From Guadua angustifolia (lineage: Eukaryota; Streptophyta; Magnoliopsida; Poales; Poaceae), in assembly GCA_036346375.1 (NCBI GenBank), contig CM070517.1, positions 8,845,161-8,909,160 on the forward strand: a stretch of DNA of 64,000 nt, written 5' to 3'. How positions within the stretch are numbered: position 1 is the first letter of the stretch; every line of letters begins with the position of its first letter. A program made the position numbers and the translations under genes. Below the pieces are notes generated by a model, which did not search any database, was not told the origin of the DNA, and saw only the letters and a list, made by a program, of their open reading frames with translations. Below, in pieces: positions 11,389 to 23,473 of this stretch.

Positions 11389-12561
11389 TAAGGGTGAAAC
11401 GTGTTGGATACAAGTGGATATTTCTCTTCCCGTATCCTGACCCACATTTTTTCTCGTATTTGGTACTGAATACGGGCTAGTTGGATCCGGATATGAATCT
11501 AGATTATTCGAGATACAGACACGGGTCAGATATGTGACAGATTCGAATCGAGAATGGATAAAGATGTATGAATAACGCATACATACATTGAGTAATATAT
11601 GGTGAATCAAACCACATAAATACAATACATGGCAATAATAGCAAATTATATATCATCCAAAGCAGTTAGCTATGTATTACAAACATGCTAGAGTTTGAGG
11701 TTTATACTATTGTAAAAGCAACCCTTGGTAGTTTGGTACATTTTCCAACTAACTTGAGAATAGTTGGAAGATTAAAATCTTGACAGAAAATATAAAGAGG
11801 AAAAGGTGAGAGGAAGGACTGAAGAAGCTACAAAATGCATGAATAATGACCAAGCCTGGCATTTTTATTTTAGCTATCTATCTCAAGGGCTCTTGAGACT
11901 ATAGAGATATGTTCATTCTCTATCACCACTGCATACTGCCCTGAGGAGTGTAGAGTTGGCCAGCTCCTCATTTATCATGACAGGTAATGGGGACATCTGC
12001 TACATGAACTCTGGAGCATCGTTTATCCTACAAGCATGTTGCATGAGAATCATAATCTTATAACTGTTAAACAAATTTGACGCAAATAACTTTATTCAAA
12101 TCAGACTCTGGTCCATTGCCCCAACAAATGTTAACCAAATCTCTACTTTTGTATAGATCAGTAGATCACTTATCTTGCAAGAAAATCAGAACATAACCTC
12201 ACTTTTTGTCATTCAAAATTGCTACAGTGACTTGCCTTGTCATTCAAAATGGAAAAAGAAAAGGTTTGAGACCAATTACTTGGACCGCTCCTCAAACCTC
12301 ATCATTTTCTTTTTATTATTCATCCTACAATTTTTTTATTCCAAACAGTAAATAAACATATAAGTTACAAGTAAACACTAACTAAATATTTAAAGAGTGT
12401 CATACCACAATTACTGTATTTGCAATAAGGGTTTCCACAATTTTGACATCATTGATGATAGATGCAACGTTATTACTAGGATATAGAAATTTTAAAGAAA
12501 TGTACATTAGTAAATAATAGACTTTCTTGCACAATTATATTACAGACCAAGGAACAATATA
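11389..12561. other. hAT left end, non-coding
   Basis: This lies downstream of the minus-strand transposase. I see no coding sequence or clear repeat beyond the TAAGGGTGAAAC terminus. Confidence 0.4.
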
Positions 12562-12934
12562 GGGGCTGTTTGGTTGGTCGCATCCAAAGAGAATTGCATC
12601 TACAGATACAAAAGTCACTTGTTTGGTTGGCTACACGAGGGGTGGAGCCTGTCCCCCGAGATGCAATTGCATGAGTTGAGCCAGGCTGTGGGGAAACGTA
12701 GATTTTGGTCGTTTCCTATGAGCCTGGCTGGTGAGATGCAAGCTGGGGTGCATGCAAGGCATGGGGAGGCACATAAACAGTCAACCAAACACATTCTCCC
12801 CATTCTTCTCACAGCCTGGCTCAACTCATGCACTCAACCAAACACCATCTCTTTGCATCTACGCAACCTGACTCTCACCAGCCTGGCTGACTCGTACGAG
12901 CTAGGCTGAGATGAGAAGGCAACCAAACAGCCCC
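12562..12934. mobile_element. Tourist-like (PIF/Harbinger-type) MITE, 373 bp
   Basis: Perfect inverted ends GGGGCTGTTTGGTT and AACCAAACAGCCCC bound a non-coding body rich in GAGCCAGGCT / AGCCTGGCTC inverted pairs. The flanking trinucleotide ATA is repeated on both sides. A 3-bp duplication suits PIF/Harbinger, although the usual target is TAA or TTA, so the superfamily call is provisional. It sits immediately after the last conserved residues of the hAT transposase. Confidence 0.7.
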
Positions 12935-14665
12935 ATAAACTACCACCTTTTCGGGATGCAGCTACCCAATCATTGGTACAGATCAATGCCTCTACAATCT
13001 CAGGTTCTAGGCGGCTGCAAAATGGATCAATGACACAGCTACCAGCATTGAACATAGATTCAAAAGCAACAGTTGATACTTGCATAGCCAACACATCACG
13101 AGCAACTTATGATAGAATAGGATATACATCGTGCTCATTTTATCACCATGATGAAATATCAAATTTTTTGTTGGATTTAGCAAGCCTTGGTAGTGGTTTT
13201 GCCATGTATTTATCCAAGTCATTTGCATCACCTTGATCAATCCCATGTGTATCATATAAGAAGTTTGTCAAGTTCATCATTTGCTTCTTCCACAATAAAT
13301 TTTTTGGTTCATAAGCCACACTAGTTGTAGTAGTACTTTTTGTGTAAGAAGAATTATAAGCATTATACAATTACTTGACAACTTAGTAAATTCTTCTAGT
13401 CCAACTTGATACAACACCTGACTATAAAACTTTTTTAAGTAAAACTCTATATATTTTTTCTTTCTCCTATGGTCAAGAAAGAAAGCCACAGCAAGAGCAA
13501 TGTTTGACTTCTTCCAGTACTTTTCAAACTTAGCATGTATATATAATACCATCTTACTAATAGTGGTATTAGTACTAGCACACCACTCAAAAATCAACAA
13601 CTTAATGTCATAGAAACTTGGATAGAACAAGTTTGTTGTTGGATATAAAGTATCAGAGAATAGCTCAGTAATATCATGGAATTTCTTTAAGCACTTACAA
13701 AGTGTCGATGCCTTCTCCCATTCAGTAGCTGATAGAGCTAAATTCTCATACCTTCGGCATTCCATGCACACAAGGCACTTAAAAGCTTCCCTATAATATA
13801 GGGCATCCCACAACATGGATAGGTGGAATTCCACCTCGTTGGAACATCCAACAAGACATCCCTCTTTGTATGCAGCTAACATTGAGATGCACATTTCTAG
13901 AACTCCTCCCACTGCAATGGAGAGCCCTTTACAACTGCTACAAATGATCCAATATGATGAATTGAAGATGCAATTTCTTGCAGACCATCTCTAGCAACAA
14001 GATTTATATGTGATTACCACATCTCGTATGGAAAAACATCCCATCACATATTAGGGAACTTTGTATTTTCAGTTCAGCAATTACATCTTTATCACACACT
14101 TAATTTGATAATGCATTGTCCAAACTTAGAGAAAATAGTTCCTTCTCAATATACCATCTCATAATGCTAGCAACAAATGCATCACACAACTTAGCACCCA
14201 TGTACCGACCTCCTATATGCATGAAATTGATAATTCTTTTCTGAATGCACCAATTATCATCAATCCAATTAATGGTGACACACATATATCCTTTGTTTTG
14301 ATTTGATGTCCACATATCCATAGTTGTGCTAAAGTGGAATTGAACTATTTTAAAATATTCAAGTAATTTGTTCTTTTGTTCTACCAAGATATCCATTAGT
14401 TCCTTCCTAACAGTGAAATGATTCTTGATTGGAAAGATGTAATGCAGAGATTTGATGAACTCAACAAAATATTCATGCTTAACAATATTGAAAGGATACT
14501 CATGCATGATTATTGCCAAATAAATTTTCCTCAAGCTTGCTTCTTGATCATACATGTAAGGCCACACTTGTACCTTCCTTATGATTCCTTTCTAGTTTGA
14601 GCCACTGTTGGCCTAGTTTTAAGCTATGTTTGTTCCTCAAATGGTTGATTGGAACTTGATGTGAA
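12935..14665 (-). pseudogene. hAT transposase, RICESLEEPER/DAYSLEEPER-like, broken
   Basis: Read right to left, the minus strand gives a C-terminal part of a BED-type finger (HLRNKHS near 14650), then YDQEASLRKIYLAIIMHEYPF and TMDMWTSNQNKGYMCVTINW, the hAT TTDLWTS region with its conserved Asp. KRIINFMHIGGRYMG follows, then LSATEWEKASTLCKCLKKF and YPTTNLFYP in the middle. The dimerisation tail comes last: VSTVAFESMFNAGSCVIDPF and ALICTNDWVAAS. These are in the family's normal order. Frameshifts and stops separate the blocks, so it is inactive. The C-terminus runs into the adjacent MITE. Confidence 0.83.
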
Positions 14666-16088
14666 TGTACATAGTTTGGCAAATGACAAGTCCTAAGCAT
14701 TAAACAGTACGTGATGAAGTAACTGATTCCATCACAAATTTTCTATTGTGAAAACTGATAAAGATGAGACAATAGAGTTCAAAATATTTTCAAATTCCCA
14801 TGCTGACGATACACAAATGATTTATATATCCATGTAAACAATTTAATACTACTGCATGCCATTCCTCTTAACCCTTAGTTTTAGTTTATAATTTAGTACT
14901 ACAACATACCACTACCAAATGCAAGACAGCGTGATGTCCTTAAATGCAAACATTAGTCCTCAAATGTACTATAAAGTGGTGTGCCTACTAAAGCTATATG
15001 GTGAACCCAACTTCAGATCTAATTCAAACAGCATTGTGGATCAAACATAAAGTAGTATTATGTTCACTAGACTAGAGTAGACCACATGCTTCTCAAAAAT
15101 GGGAGGATAAGTATCATCACCTAGAAAGAGAAGAGAACACAATATCCACACCGCCCTCCCAAGAATTAACCACTTTACATCAAGTGCCAATCCCTACAAA
15201 TATAAGCAGTAACAAACCAAGTAATCTAGTTATTTCATAGAAAATGTACACTTTGGCTAATTAAGCATCTTACTACCTCAATAATACTATGCAGCCAAGA
15301 AATAGCTACTGACTCAAGTTGCCGACAGATCCTTTTTATTCCCTTTCTTGCTCATAATCTCAGTATCCCATCTAGCAACAAATACTATAAAGCAATGAAA
15401 AGAACTAGTATTAAGTAGCATTAAGTTTATGACAGTAAAGCACACAGTGAAGGAGCGAGAACCAGTATAAGCTTCTCCTTGTTGCAATTCAACCAAGGCA
15501 TTTCCTTTTACTAATGGGATCCCTTTTAGTTATGCCCTTTCTCATTTTATCTTACTGAACTGGATAGGCACAAAACTTATAGAAACTTCTAGTAGGCAAG
15601 AAGCAATGACCTGATTCTAGTCCAAAATAGAAGACCATGAACAAATTGGAATCGTCACATAACCCTAGGATGAGGTATAGGAGGAGCAAGGACTAAGGAG
15701 GAAGAAGAGGAGGCGAAGACTAATACCAACAGTTTCTGAGGGAGATCGGATCCAAGGGAGGACGGTGGCTTGCCGACATTTGAGGGGAGCTGGGGAGGTG
15801 GCCAGAGTTGCCGTTCATGGGTCTGTTGGGGGGTACCAGAGGGGCCTAGGGGCACTAGAGGGAGCGGCTGCTAGTAGGGGAGGGGTGCTAAAGGGGGATA
15901 GGGGTGGACGGGGGAGGTGCTGGGATGGGGACAGATAAGGGGACCCTAGAGGGGGCAATTGGGGAGGGGCGTTAGAGGGGACATCCGCCGATAGAGGATG
16001 GGTACTAGAGGGGAGCCGATCGGGATGATGGGAGTCGGCACTCGGTAGTCAGGACTAGAGAGGTAGGGTTAGCCGATTAGGATTAGAC
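14666..16088. other. hAT 5' region with G-rich tract
   Basis: Upstream (minus-strand sense) of the transposase, mostly non-coding. The segment 15830-16010 on the + strand is dense in runs of three to five G separated by short spacers (GAGGGGCCTAGGGG, GAGGGGGCAA, GAGGGGAGCC), so it could form G-quadruplexes. A GC-rich exon-like stretch at 15655-15855 may be the decayed 5' end of the transposase gene. Confidence 0.4.
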
Positions 16089-16312
16089 CACTACTATAGA
16101 AAAGCTTATATTAGACGCTTCAACATAGATGGCTGGAAAAAAATATATATGATAAAGAACATCACTAACAGTTCTATAGTAAAACCATCAATGAGACAAT
16201 CACAGATGGTTCTCTTCATGAACCGTCAGTGATATCACAGATGGTTTTAGTTAAAAACCGTCTGTGATCATATCATAGACGGTTTTAAATACAAACCATT
16301 TGTGATAAGTAT

Positions 16313-17687
16313 TGGGGAACGAGTAGGATACTCTAGCAAAAAATCAAAAATTTTCTACCGCGTAACCACAGAACCACTACAAGTTATAGATCACAGAATT
16401 ACCACTATATGCATAGAATCGTAGCGAAAGTAGAGTCGATGTAGCGCAATGGTGCAGATGGCCGTACTAGCCTCGCATCTCCTCCAACAGCTTCTTGTGA
16501 GTGTCGTAGGTTGCGGATCATCCTAGTGTTGAAGCTTCGTGGCAACGTCTCCAAGGTATCCACACATACAGGGTAGGAACACTATGCACCTAAGTGTTAT
16601 CACTGGCTATGTGGTTCTAGGAAGAGGAGGGGTGATAGCTAGAGTTTTGGGAATTTCAAATTCCTATTTCTCATACCCCAAATCCAGCACCCCCTCCCTT
16701 TAAATAGATGCCCCATAATGGGGTCTACATTAGAGGTCCATTAGGAACTTAAAACCCATCAGAATTTGGATCACTATCTGAATTAAGTCCTACCCCTTTA
16801 AGCGTGCGACCCTATAGGTTTACGTATACCTAGACATGGCCCGTGTACTATTACTTGGCCATTAATCGGTAGCGGTCCCTAACAGGACGTGCCGACTCCC
16901 AAGTATATGTAAAGATCACATCGGACAAACCTAAACAATGCTTAGATATTTGCATTTCCCTTTGCTTCATGATATCGGTCAAACATAAGGCGAGTATATG
17001 CCATCCTTATTTAGTTAGCTCGACCACTCTTTCTCGATCACATGACTCAAAATCCCCAACTACGGTTAACTCTTTAACCACGAGTAGCATGGCCATGCAT
17101 TTTTGGAATCTGACCACTCGAAAAGCCTAGATATATCTCTTCCATTGAATGGAGAGGAAAAATCCTATCTTGATCGACTATGCTTCACCGTATACTTTAT
17201 GACAAACTCGAAAGCCACCTTTATAACTACCCAATTACAGAATAGCATTTGGCAACCCCTAAGTAAGTCATTACACATCTTGAGGATATGCGCCAAACTC
17301 AAGTCTAAAGATATAGCATATACATTGTATATGAGACCAACTGATGACAAGAAGATTTCAACGTTCTCGTAGTGTCTCAAGGTTGGTCGATCCAACTCTA
17401 TGTTCTCTAACATGTGTCCATATTATTAGTTTGATATCTCCATATCTATTTGTAAAATATGGTCATCAACTAATACATATGATAGTCTATTTATATGTGT
17501 CCTTATATGTTTATTGACTAGGGATCACTTTAGAATAATCATCACAAAGTCATATATAGAGTTTCACAAACAAGTCACATACTTGCTAATAAATAATAAT
17601 GACAATATTCAAGGAACAAAATAATTAATCATGAATATAAGGAAATATAATCATATCTATGATTGCCTCTAGGGCATATCTCCAACA
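16313..17687 (-). repeat. solo LTR, BARE/WIS/Angela-type copia
   Basis: On the minus strand it begins TGTTGGAGATATGCCCTAGA, the hallmark start of BARE/Angela LTRs, and ends CGTTCCCCA. It lies between two subterminal repeats of the host CACTA. No internal domain is attached. The flanking pentanucleotides (AGTAT and ATAAA) do not match, so the exact left edge or the age is uncertain. A second member of the family starts at 63430. Confidence 0.75.
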
Positions 17688-17739
17688 ATAAATTCATATC
17701 ACAAATGGTTCTAACTAGAAACCATCTATGATATGACCT

Positions 17740-18240
17740 CAGACCCCTATATAACCATAGCGAAAGAAGTTTGTAGCGTAGATCCATGTGTTTCGTCTCT
17801 TGCAAACCTTAGCACCCTGGCAATCCTCCTCCCCAGCGACTTCCTCCCTAGTGAACTGCTCCTCGATTGGCTACCTCCGCGAGCAACTTCTCCTCAAGTG
17901 TCTACCTCCGCGAGCACCTTCTCCTCGATAGGTTGTCTCCTCGATCGGCTACCTTCATGAGCACCTTCTCCTCCCCATCAACTATGTCCTCGCAATCCCC
18001 ATCGGTGAGTTGTGTATGATCTGATATGCTTGACTAGAGTATGAACTGATAATTCTCATTTTGAGTTTGTGAATGATGATTGGCCATTCATAGTTGCTTG
18101 TGTGGATGCTGTAATCTAGCTTCACTGATCTTAGCTCTAGAGTAGTAGTTGCGCTAGCTCCACAAAGCACTGGAGTTGTAGTTGTGCTAGCCCTATTATT
18201 TCCTCTACATTTTTTCTCCTCTTTGTATTGCAGGATCAGT
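17740..18240 (+). other. CT-rich repeated leader-like segment in CACTA
   Basis: The segment contains three imperfect copies of a GCGAGCACCTTCTCCTCG unit (about 17879-17975) followed by a possible splice donor (TCGGTGAGTT, near 18002). It may be the 5' leader exon of the transduplicated gene or of the CACTA itself. I see no recognisable protein. Confidence 0.3.
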
Positions 18241-19074
18241 TTATGTGGAAAAAACCTACCAGATATGCCTGCCTAACTACAAAGAAATGCATTTGCCCCT
18301 TAGTCGTGGCATTCTTTGTTAACACATGCATTCTTATTTAGTTATTTTCCACATCAATTTTTATCAATAACCTAGATCTGGAGTAAAAAGGATCCTTATC
18401 GATTGTTTAGTTCATTATCCTTCATTTTATTACTATGCGTGTTTTTTAGCTATGGCATTATAGAAATGAGATAGGCTTTCAATAGTAAAGATGAATCTTG
18501 CATATTTTAGCTCTTTCATAGTGTCTCCTATTTTTTTGGATGAAGGTATTGATTGGATATGTGGAAATTATCATAGTAATATTTTTGTGTCCACAATGTG
18601 GTCTAAACTCCCTTTTTTTAGAGTGTTGTATTCATAGTGATATTCTTCCAGGTCTTTTGTTTTGGTGATCAAAGTACATATGAGCTCAAACTTTTGGTTA
18701 TTACTAGTCTTGGTAGTATATGTTGGTCATGCACTATTGAAAAGCCTACCATGGTTAGAGGTTACTACCACTTATACTGATTAGAGATCAGAGGTTACAA
18801 AATTATGGTTTTTGATGAATTAGTCTGATTAGAGGTTAGATAAGGAGTAAGAATGCTTTTCACTAATATGGTTAATTTGATGGCTGAGTTTCTCATGTCA
18901 TCTTACTGAGAGTTATAACAATTTATCCTTCTTGTCCTTTCTTGCACGTGCTTAGTAAAAGAAGTATTAACATTAATTGCAAATTCAGTATTGCATTAAT
19001 TTCATTGAAGCTAAGCACCTAATTCATTATAAGATATTGTTAAAAGGTTGCTTTTTCCATGTGATAAAAATAAA

Positions 19075-19575
19075 TCGAGTATATAGAAAAGCTATTAGAA
19101 GCAAAACAAAAACATGAGGTGGAGATTAAACAACTGAAGGGGAAATCTAAGATAATATAACAAAAACATGAGGTGGAGATCAAACAACTGAAAGGGAAAT
19201 CTAAGATAACTGAAGGGAAACAAGAACTAAAAGACATAGATGATTTCTTACAAGATATCAAATCCCTTAACACGAACTCATCAGTAAGGACTGAAGGGTG
19301 AATGTAGAGCTGGAAGGAGCCAATGCTAAGCTTATAGAGATAATATAAAAGTTTCTAGTATTGAATTCGATATAGTTATTGATATTATACCAATACACCC
19401 TTTTCACAACAACATGATTGCTTTTAATTTGTAGGGGTTAAGAGATATGACTGAAGATCAATCGGTTATTGGTGTCAAACAAATCGGCACAATATTAGAG
19501 TTGTGGAACTTCAAAGAGAATCGAGAAGCCTCTATTAGGGAAGCTATGTCACATATGATGGTAGATATAAAAAAA
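19075..19575 (+). pseudogene. captured fragment of an XH-domain gene (FDM/IDN2-like)
   Basis: The + strand encodes a Lys/Glu-rich coiled coil (EKLLEAKQKHEVEIKQLKGK) that is duplicated in tandem with a 62-63 bp step. Next comes DIKSLN, then RVNVELEGANAKLIEII in a shifted frame, matching the coiled-coil end of FDM/IDN2 proteins. After an apparent intron ending TTTGTAG (near 19436) the reading resumes as GLRDMTEDQSVIGVKQIG. It then skips to LELWNFKENREASIREAMSH, which is the C-terminal end of the XH domain. The intervening XH core is deleted. FDM/IDN2 proteins act in RNA-directed DNA methylation. The retained exon boundary indicates capture from genomic DNA. It cannot make a functional protein. 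Confidence 0.6.
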
Positions 19576-20415
19576 CCCTAAGGTTTTCTTTTCTTTAGAG
19601 TGAAAATGGGTTGCATATGGTATTCTCATTCGGGGATGAGGATGAAATGAAAAATAAATCAGAGCATGAACTTTCTAGATGAACTGTTCATGGAATTGGA
19701 TTGTGCATTGTAATCCATCAACATTACAATAAGAAAGGTGATGAATGTGCTATAAATGTTCATATTTTATGACCCTCTTGATCAGACAAGCTATTGCCTC
19801 CATGCATCTAGGATGTTTTGATATTCAATTGCAAAATCTATAACTAGTTGTGTCTTACAAATTTCGTTGCGTAAATATGTAAGGAGAATAAAATTTCAAA
19901 CAACAGATACTAATCATGGAAGTTATACCAAGAGAGTTAGAGGAAAAACATATCATAAATAGTTCTAATTAAAAACCATTTGTGATTACTTGTCATCAGA
20001 GATAGCTCTATCCTCAAACCGTTTAAGATACTCCCTCATCACAGATAGTTCGTAGATAGAACTGTCTATGATGTTATTTTTACTAATCACTGACACAGGT
20101 TTACAAATGGTTCATAACTGTCAGTGATGAGGTTTCGGAATCATTTGTGATGAGCTTTTGTGTAGTAGTGGGCACTTAGGTGGCTGGGAGACTCTATGGG
20201 CTTTGGTCTGGCCCAGTAGATAGCAGATATCCAGATAGGACTATCATCCAATATCTAGATCCTGTCCTAGATTTTTGGATATAATAGCTCCAAATCTAGA
20301 TTTAATTATTCAGATCCTGTCACAGATCCTTTTGGATAGCCAAATCCAGTCCTGACAGGATCCAGTCCTAGATCAAGCGGAAATTATCTAGCCCATTTTC
20401 ACCCCTACTCACACC

Positions 20416-21868
20416 CAAATTGGATAAATGCTTTTTCGTGCGATATCTTAGGGAAACATTAGGATATTACTTCTTCAACTGAGATGAAGGCAAAGTGTTT
20501 TTTTATTCATAATCGTGTCTTTCTAGAGAAAGAGTTTCTCTTGTGAAAGGCAAGTGAAATAACAGTGCAACTTAAAGAAGTCCAAGAGACTTCACTCAGG
20601 AAGGACTTGGTTCTCGGAGATGCCCCTGTTGGGGAGAATCCAGTCGAGGAACCCATGGTCAAGAAAATTCCAGTTGGGGAGTCACTAATGCCACATAGGT
20701 CAGACAGGCCGTGCAAAGTACCTGCTTGGTATTATGCGAATAGAGAAGCGATGGTGGGCCTAGACTATGAGAAATGGATTAGAGCCGTGAGATCCGAGAT
20801 AGAATCCAAGGCTGACAATTAGGTTTGGAACTTGGTTGATCTGCCTAAAAGTTTGAAAACCATCGAATGCAAATGGGTCTATAAGAAGAAGATTGATATA
20901 GATGGAAATGTTCACATCTACAAAGCTCAACTTGTCACAAGAGGGGTTTTGACAAGTCAAGAAGTTGACTAAGATGAAACTTTCTTGTTGGCTGCGGTGC
21001 TTAAATCTGTATGGATCATTCTAACTATTGCTACATATTTCAAATATAAAATATGGAAAATGGATGTCAAAATGGCTTTTCTTAATGAAAACCTAAGTGA
21101 GGATGTGCACATGACACAGCCTAAGGGTTTCATCAATTTAAAGAATGCTAGTAAAATATGCAAACTTCATAAATCCATTTGTGGGTGAATCAAACATCTT
21201 GGAATTGAAATATTCATTTTGATGAGGTAATCAAAGGGTTTGGCTTCATAAAAAATGTACAAGATTCTTATGTTTACAAGAAGGTTAGTGGGAGTGCACA
21301 TGTAATTCTAATCTTGTTTGTGGATGATATATTATTGATTGGGAATAACATTCCTATACTAGAATACATTAAAGCCTCACTAAAAATAGTTTTCTATAAA
21401 GGACTTAGGAGAAGCAGCATATATCTTGGACACAAAATCGATTCAATATGCAGGATGTGAAGAAGGGGTACTTGTCTATGTCGCATGGAATAAGTCTTAG
21501 GAAGACCCAATGCCCTTCGACTACTGATGAGCAATACTATATGAGTAAGATTCTATACGCTTCGGCCATTGGGTCTTATCATGTACGGCATGTTATTTAC
21601 TTAACCAAATGTATCATATGATCTAAGTGTTATAGGTAGATATATAACAATCTAATCCAAGTGAAGATCACTAGACATCAGTTAAAAATATCCTTGAGTA
21701 CTTGAGAAGGACTAAGGATGTGTTCCAGTTTATGGAGGTTAGGAAAAGCTCGTTGTAAAAGGTTACACTATTGCAAGCTTCCAGATAGACAAGAATGATT
21801 ATCATTCACAATCTGGATTTGTATATATTTTGAATGGAGGTGTAGTTAGAAAAGTTCCAAACAAGACA
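20416..21868 (+). pseudogene. copia B polyprotein: end of integrase, RT and start of RNase H
   Basis: It resumes directly after the hAT with KLDKCFFVRYLRETLGYYFF, then SDRPCKVPAWYY and IRAVRSEIESKADN*VWNLVDLP. The RT follows: ECKWVYKKKID, KMDVKMAFLNENL, MTQPKGFI, and FVDDILLIGNN with the catalytic DD pair near 21320. The last block is SQSGFVYILNGG of RNase H. It is interrupted by stops and small indels and stops in RNase H at about 21868, where GC-rich unrelated DNA begins. No 3' LTR is found, so the copia is truncated at both ends. Confidence 0.82.
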
Positions 21869-21869
21869 T

Positions 21870-22335
21870 GGCCCGAGTAGAGCCCCTTCTCGTCTCTCCC
21901 GCGAGACCGTGACCTAGTGATGGCCAGATGGGCCGTGCTAAACGGGCTGGCCCAAGGCCCAGCACTATAGGCATGGCATGGCCCAACTATAAAGCGGTCG
22001 TGCTGGCACGACCCAATTGGGCGGGTCGTGCTTGGGCTAGCACCCCGGCATGGCAGGCATAGTGCTGGGCTAGCATGGCACGGCCCAAGCATAGCCTGGC
22101 CCGAGCAGAGCCCCTTCTCATCTCTCCCGTGAGGCCGTGACCTAGTGATGGCCAGATGGGCCGTGCCAAACAGGCTGGCCCAAGGCCCAGCACTATAGGC
22201 ATGGCATGGCCCAACTATAAAGTGGTCGTGCTGGCACGACCCAATCGGGCGGGTCGTGCTTGGGCTAGCACCCTGGCACGGCAGGCATAGTGCTGGGCTA
22301 GCACGGTACGACCCAAGCATAGCCTGGCCTGGCAT
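21870..22335. repeat. GC-rich 228-bp tandem duplication
   Basis: The phrase GCCCGAGYAGAGCCCCTTCTC occurs at 21871 and 22099, giving a 228-base period repeated about twice with few differences. The unit is full of GGGCCGTGC / GCACGGCCC-like inverted words. Such GC-rich terminal text is common in grass hAT-like elements, but I cannot define inverted ends here. Confidence 0.75.
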
Positions 22336-23290
22336 AGCCTAACACTGCATGGCCCATTTACAGAACGGTATGTCCTATTCAGCCTGTTTATTCGAAATAT
22401 AGTCATTTTTAGTTGTTAGAAGCTTAAAAAAATAAAAAAATCTAAATTTTTTTGAAAAATTCCAAAATTTTCATATAAATAGGGTAGCACCCCTCTCATT
22501 TCCCCAATAAGAAACTTACAATCTTTTCTCTGCATTCTCTTGTGAAAATTCTCTTGCTCTTGGTGATAATTTGGCAAAATTCAAAATAGTTTTGCCCAAA
22601 ATCCAAAATCCAGCTTCTAGTTTCTATCAAGAAATCAACGTAAGAATAGTGATTTAATTTTTCATTGTCCTTATTATTTTCAATGAGATTAAATTAATAA
22701 TAGCGTAATTATTTCTTGCAGATTTCTTCACAAGTGAGATGGTGGAAATATTTCTCACTGTGGAAGATTGGAAACAAGCTGAACAATGAGCTCAATATGC
22801 TATAGGAAATGTTGAGTTGGCGACAACGTTTAAAAATCTTTATCTAGATTGATAGGAAGAATAATTGTAATCTTCACTTTCTACATGTATCATTGAGCTA
22901 TATAGGCTTTATTCATTTTTCTTTGCCAAGGTTTTCTTATATTGAATTTTTAATTGGCAAAGTTTTAACAAGATAGCCAAACTTTAATAAAGCTCATTAT
23001 TTAATTCTAATTATTTGTCTCCTTTTAGAATTTTATTTCTTATTTTTTACTTTTCCTAATTTATATAGATTTTTTTAAAAAATTTTATTCTATATTTTTC
23101 CTATTTTTCTGCAATTTTTCAAACTTTTACAATTTTTCAAGTTTTCTTATTTTTTTGAATTTTTCTCAATTTTTTTTGTGCTAAAACGGACCGTTTGCTT
23201 GTCGGACCGGGACCGTACCTAAACGGGGCCGTACCGGACGGTCCGTTTGGACAGCACCGCGAGCCGCTGACCCAAAAGTGATTAAAATAG
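22336..23290. other. AT-rich, possibly hAT-derived DNA upstream of the kinase-like gene
   Basis: A TATAAATAGG at about 22475, a leader and a short frame starting MVEIFLTVEDWKQAEQ near 22739 give it the look of a decayed transposon gene. The inverted pair AAACGGACCGT (about 23184) and ACGGTCCGTTT (about 23240) marks the right side. Together with the 228-bp repeat this may be one degenerate element of about 1.4 kb, ending some 200 bp before the gene's start codon. Confidence 0.35.
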
Positions 23291-23473
23291 TGCTCTGCGG
23301 CCTGAATTCTAGGGGAGATCTGCTTGCGAAAGCGCCAACACCACGAGACCACCAGATCTACCTCCACCGCCATCGGAACACACAAACACACGCGGCGCGC
23401 GTGCGAATGCAATAGTAAACTGGCCTAGTTCCCTCCTGGACCGGACGAACTCGAGGAGGGGGAGGCGGTGGCG

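Larger units (their letters stand above)
16089..20170. mobile_element. non-autonomous CACTA (En/Spm) element carrying host-gene DNA
   Basis: The left end CACTACTATAGAAAAGCT and the reverse complement of the right end CACTACTACACAAAAGCT match at 16 of 18 positions. Subterminal arrays of inverted pairs such as AGACGGTTTT / AAAACCGTCT and ATCACAGATGGTT occupy about 16190-16310, 17690-17740 and 19950-20160, as in other CACTA elements. The flanking trinucleotides are GAC and GGC, compatible with a 3-bp duplication that has since mutated. No transposase is recognisable. It contains a BARE-like LTR and an XH-domain gene fragment. Confidence 0.83.
11389..20407 (-). mobile_element. 9-kb hAT transposon nested in copia B
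   Basis: An 8-bp target duplication CTCACACC flanks the element exactly (11381-11388 and 20408-20415). The ends are imperfect inverted repeats: TAAGGGTGAAAC on the left and TAGGGGTGAAAA on the reverse of the right. Removing the element and one target copy rejoins the copia frame (TSNKLTP to KLDKCFF). It contains a RICESLEEPER/DAYSLEEPER-like transposase on the minus strand, a MITE and a CACTA element. TSD length, termini and transposase agree on the hAT superfamily. Confidence 0.88.

Noticed and set aside
16308..17692. A perfect 5-bp target duplication around the BARE-like LTR
   Set aside because: The flanks AGTAT and ATAAA do not match, so I report the LTR without a TSD.
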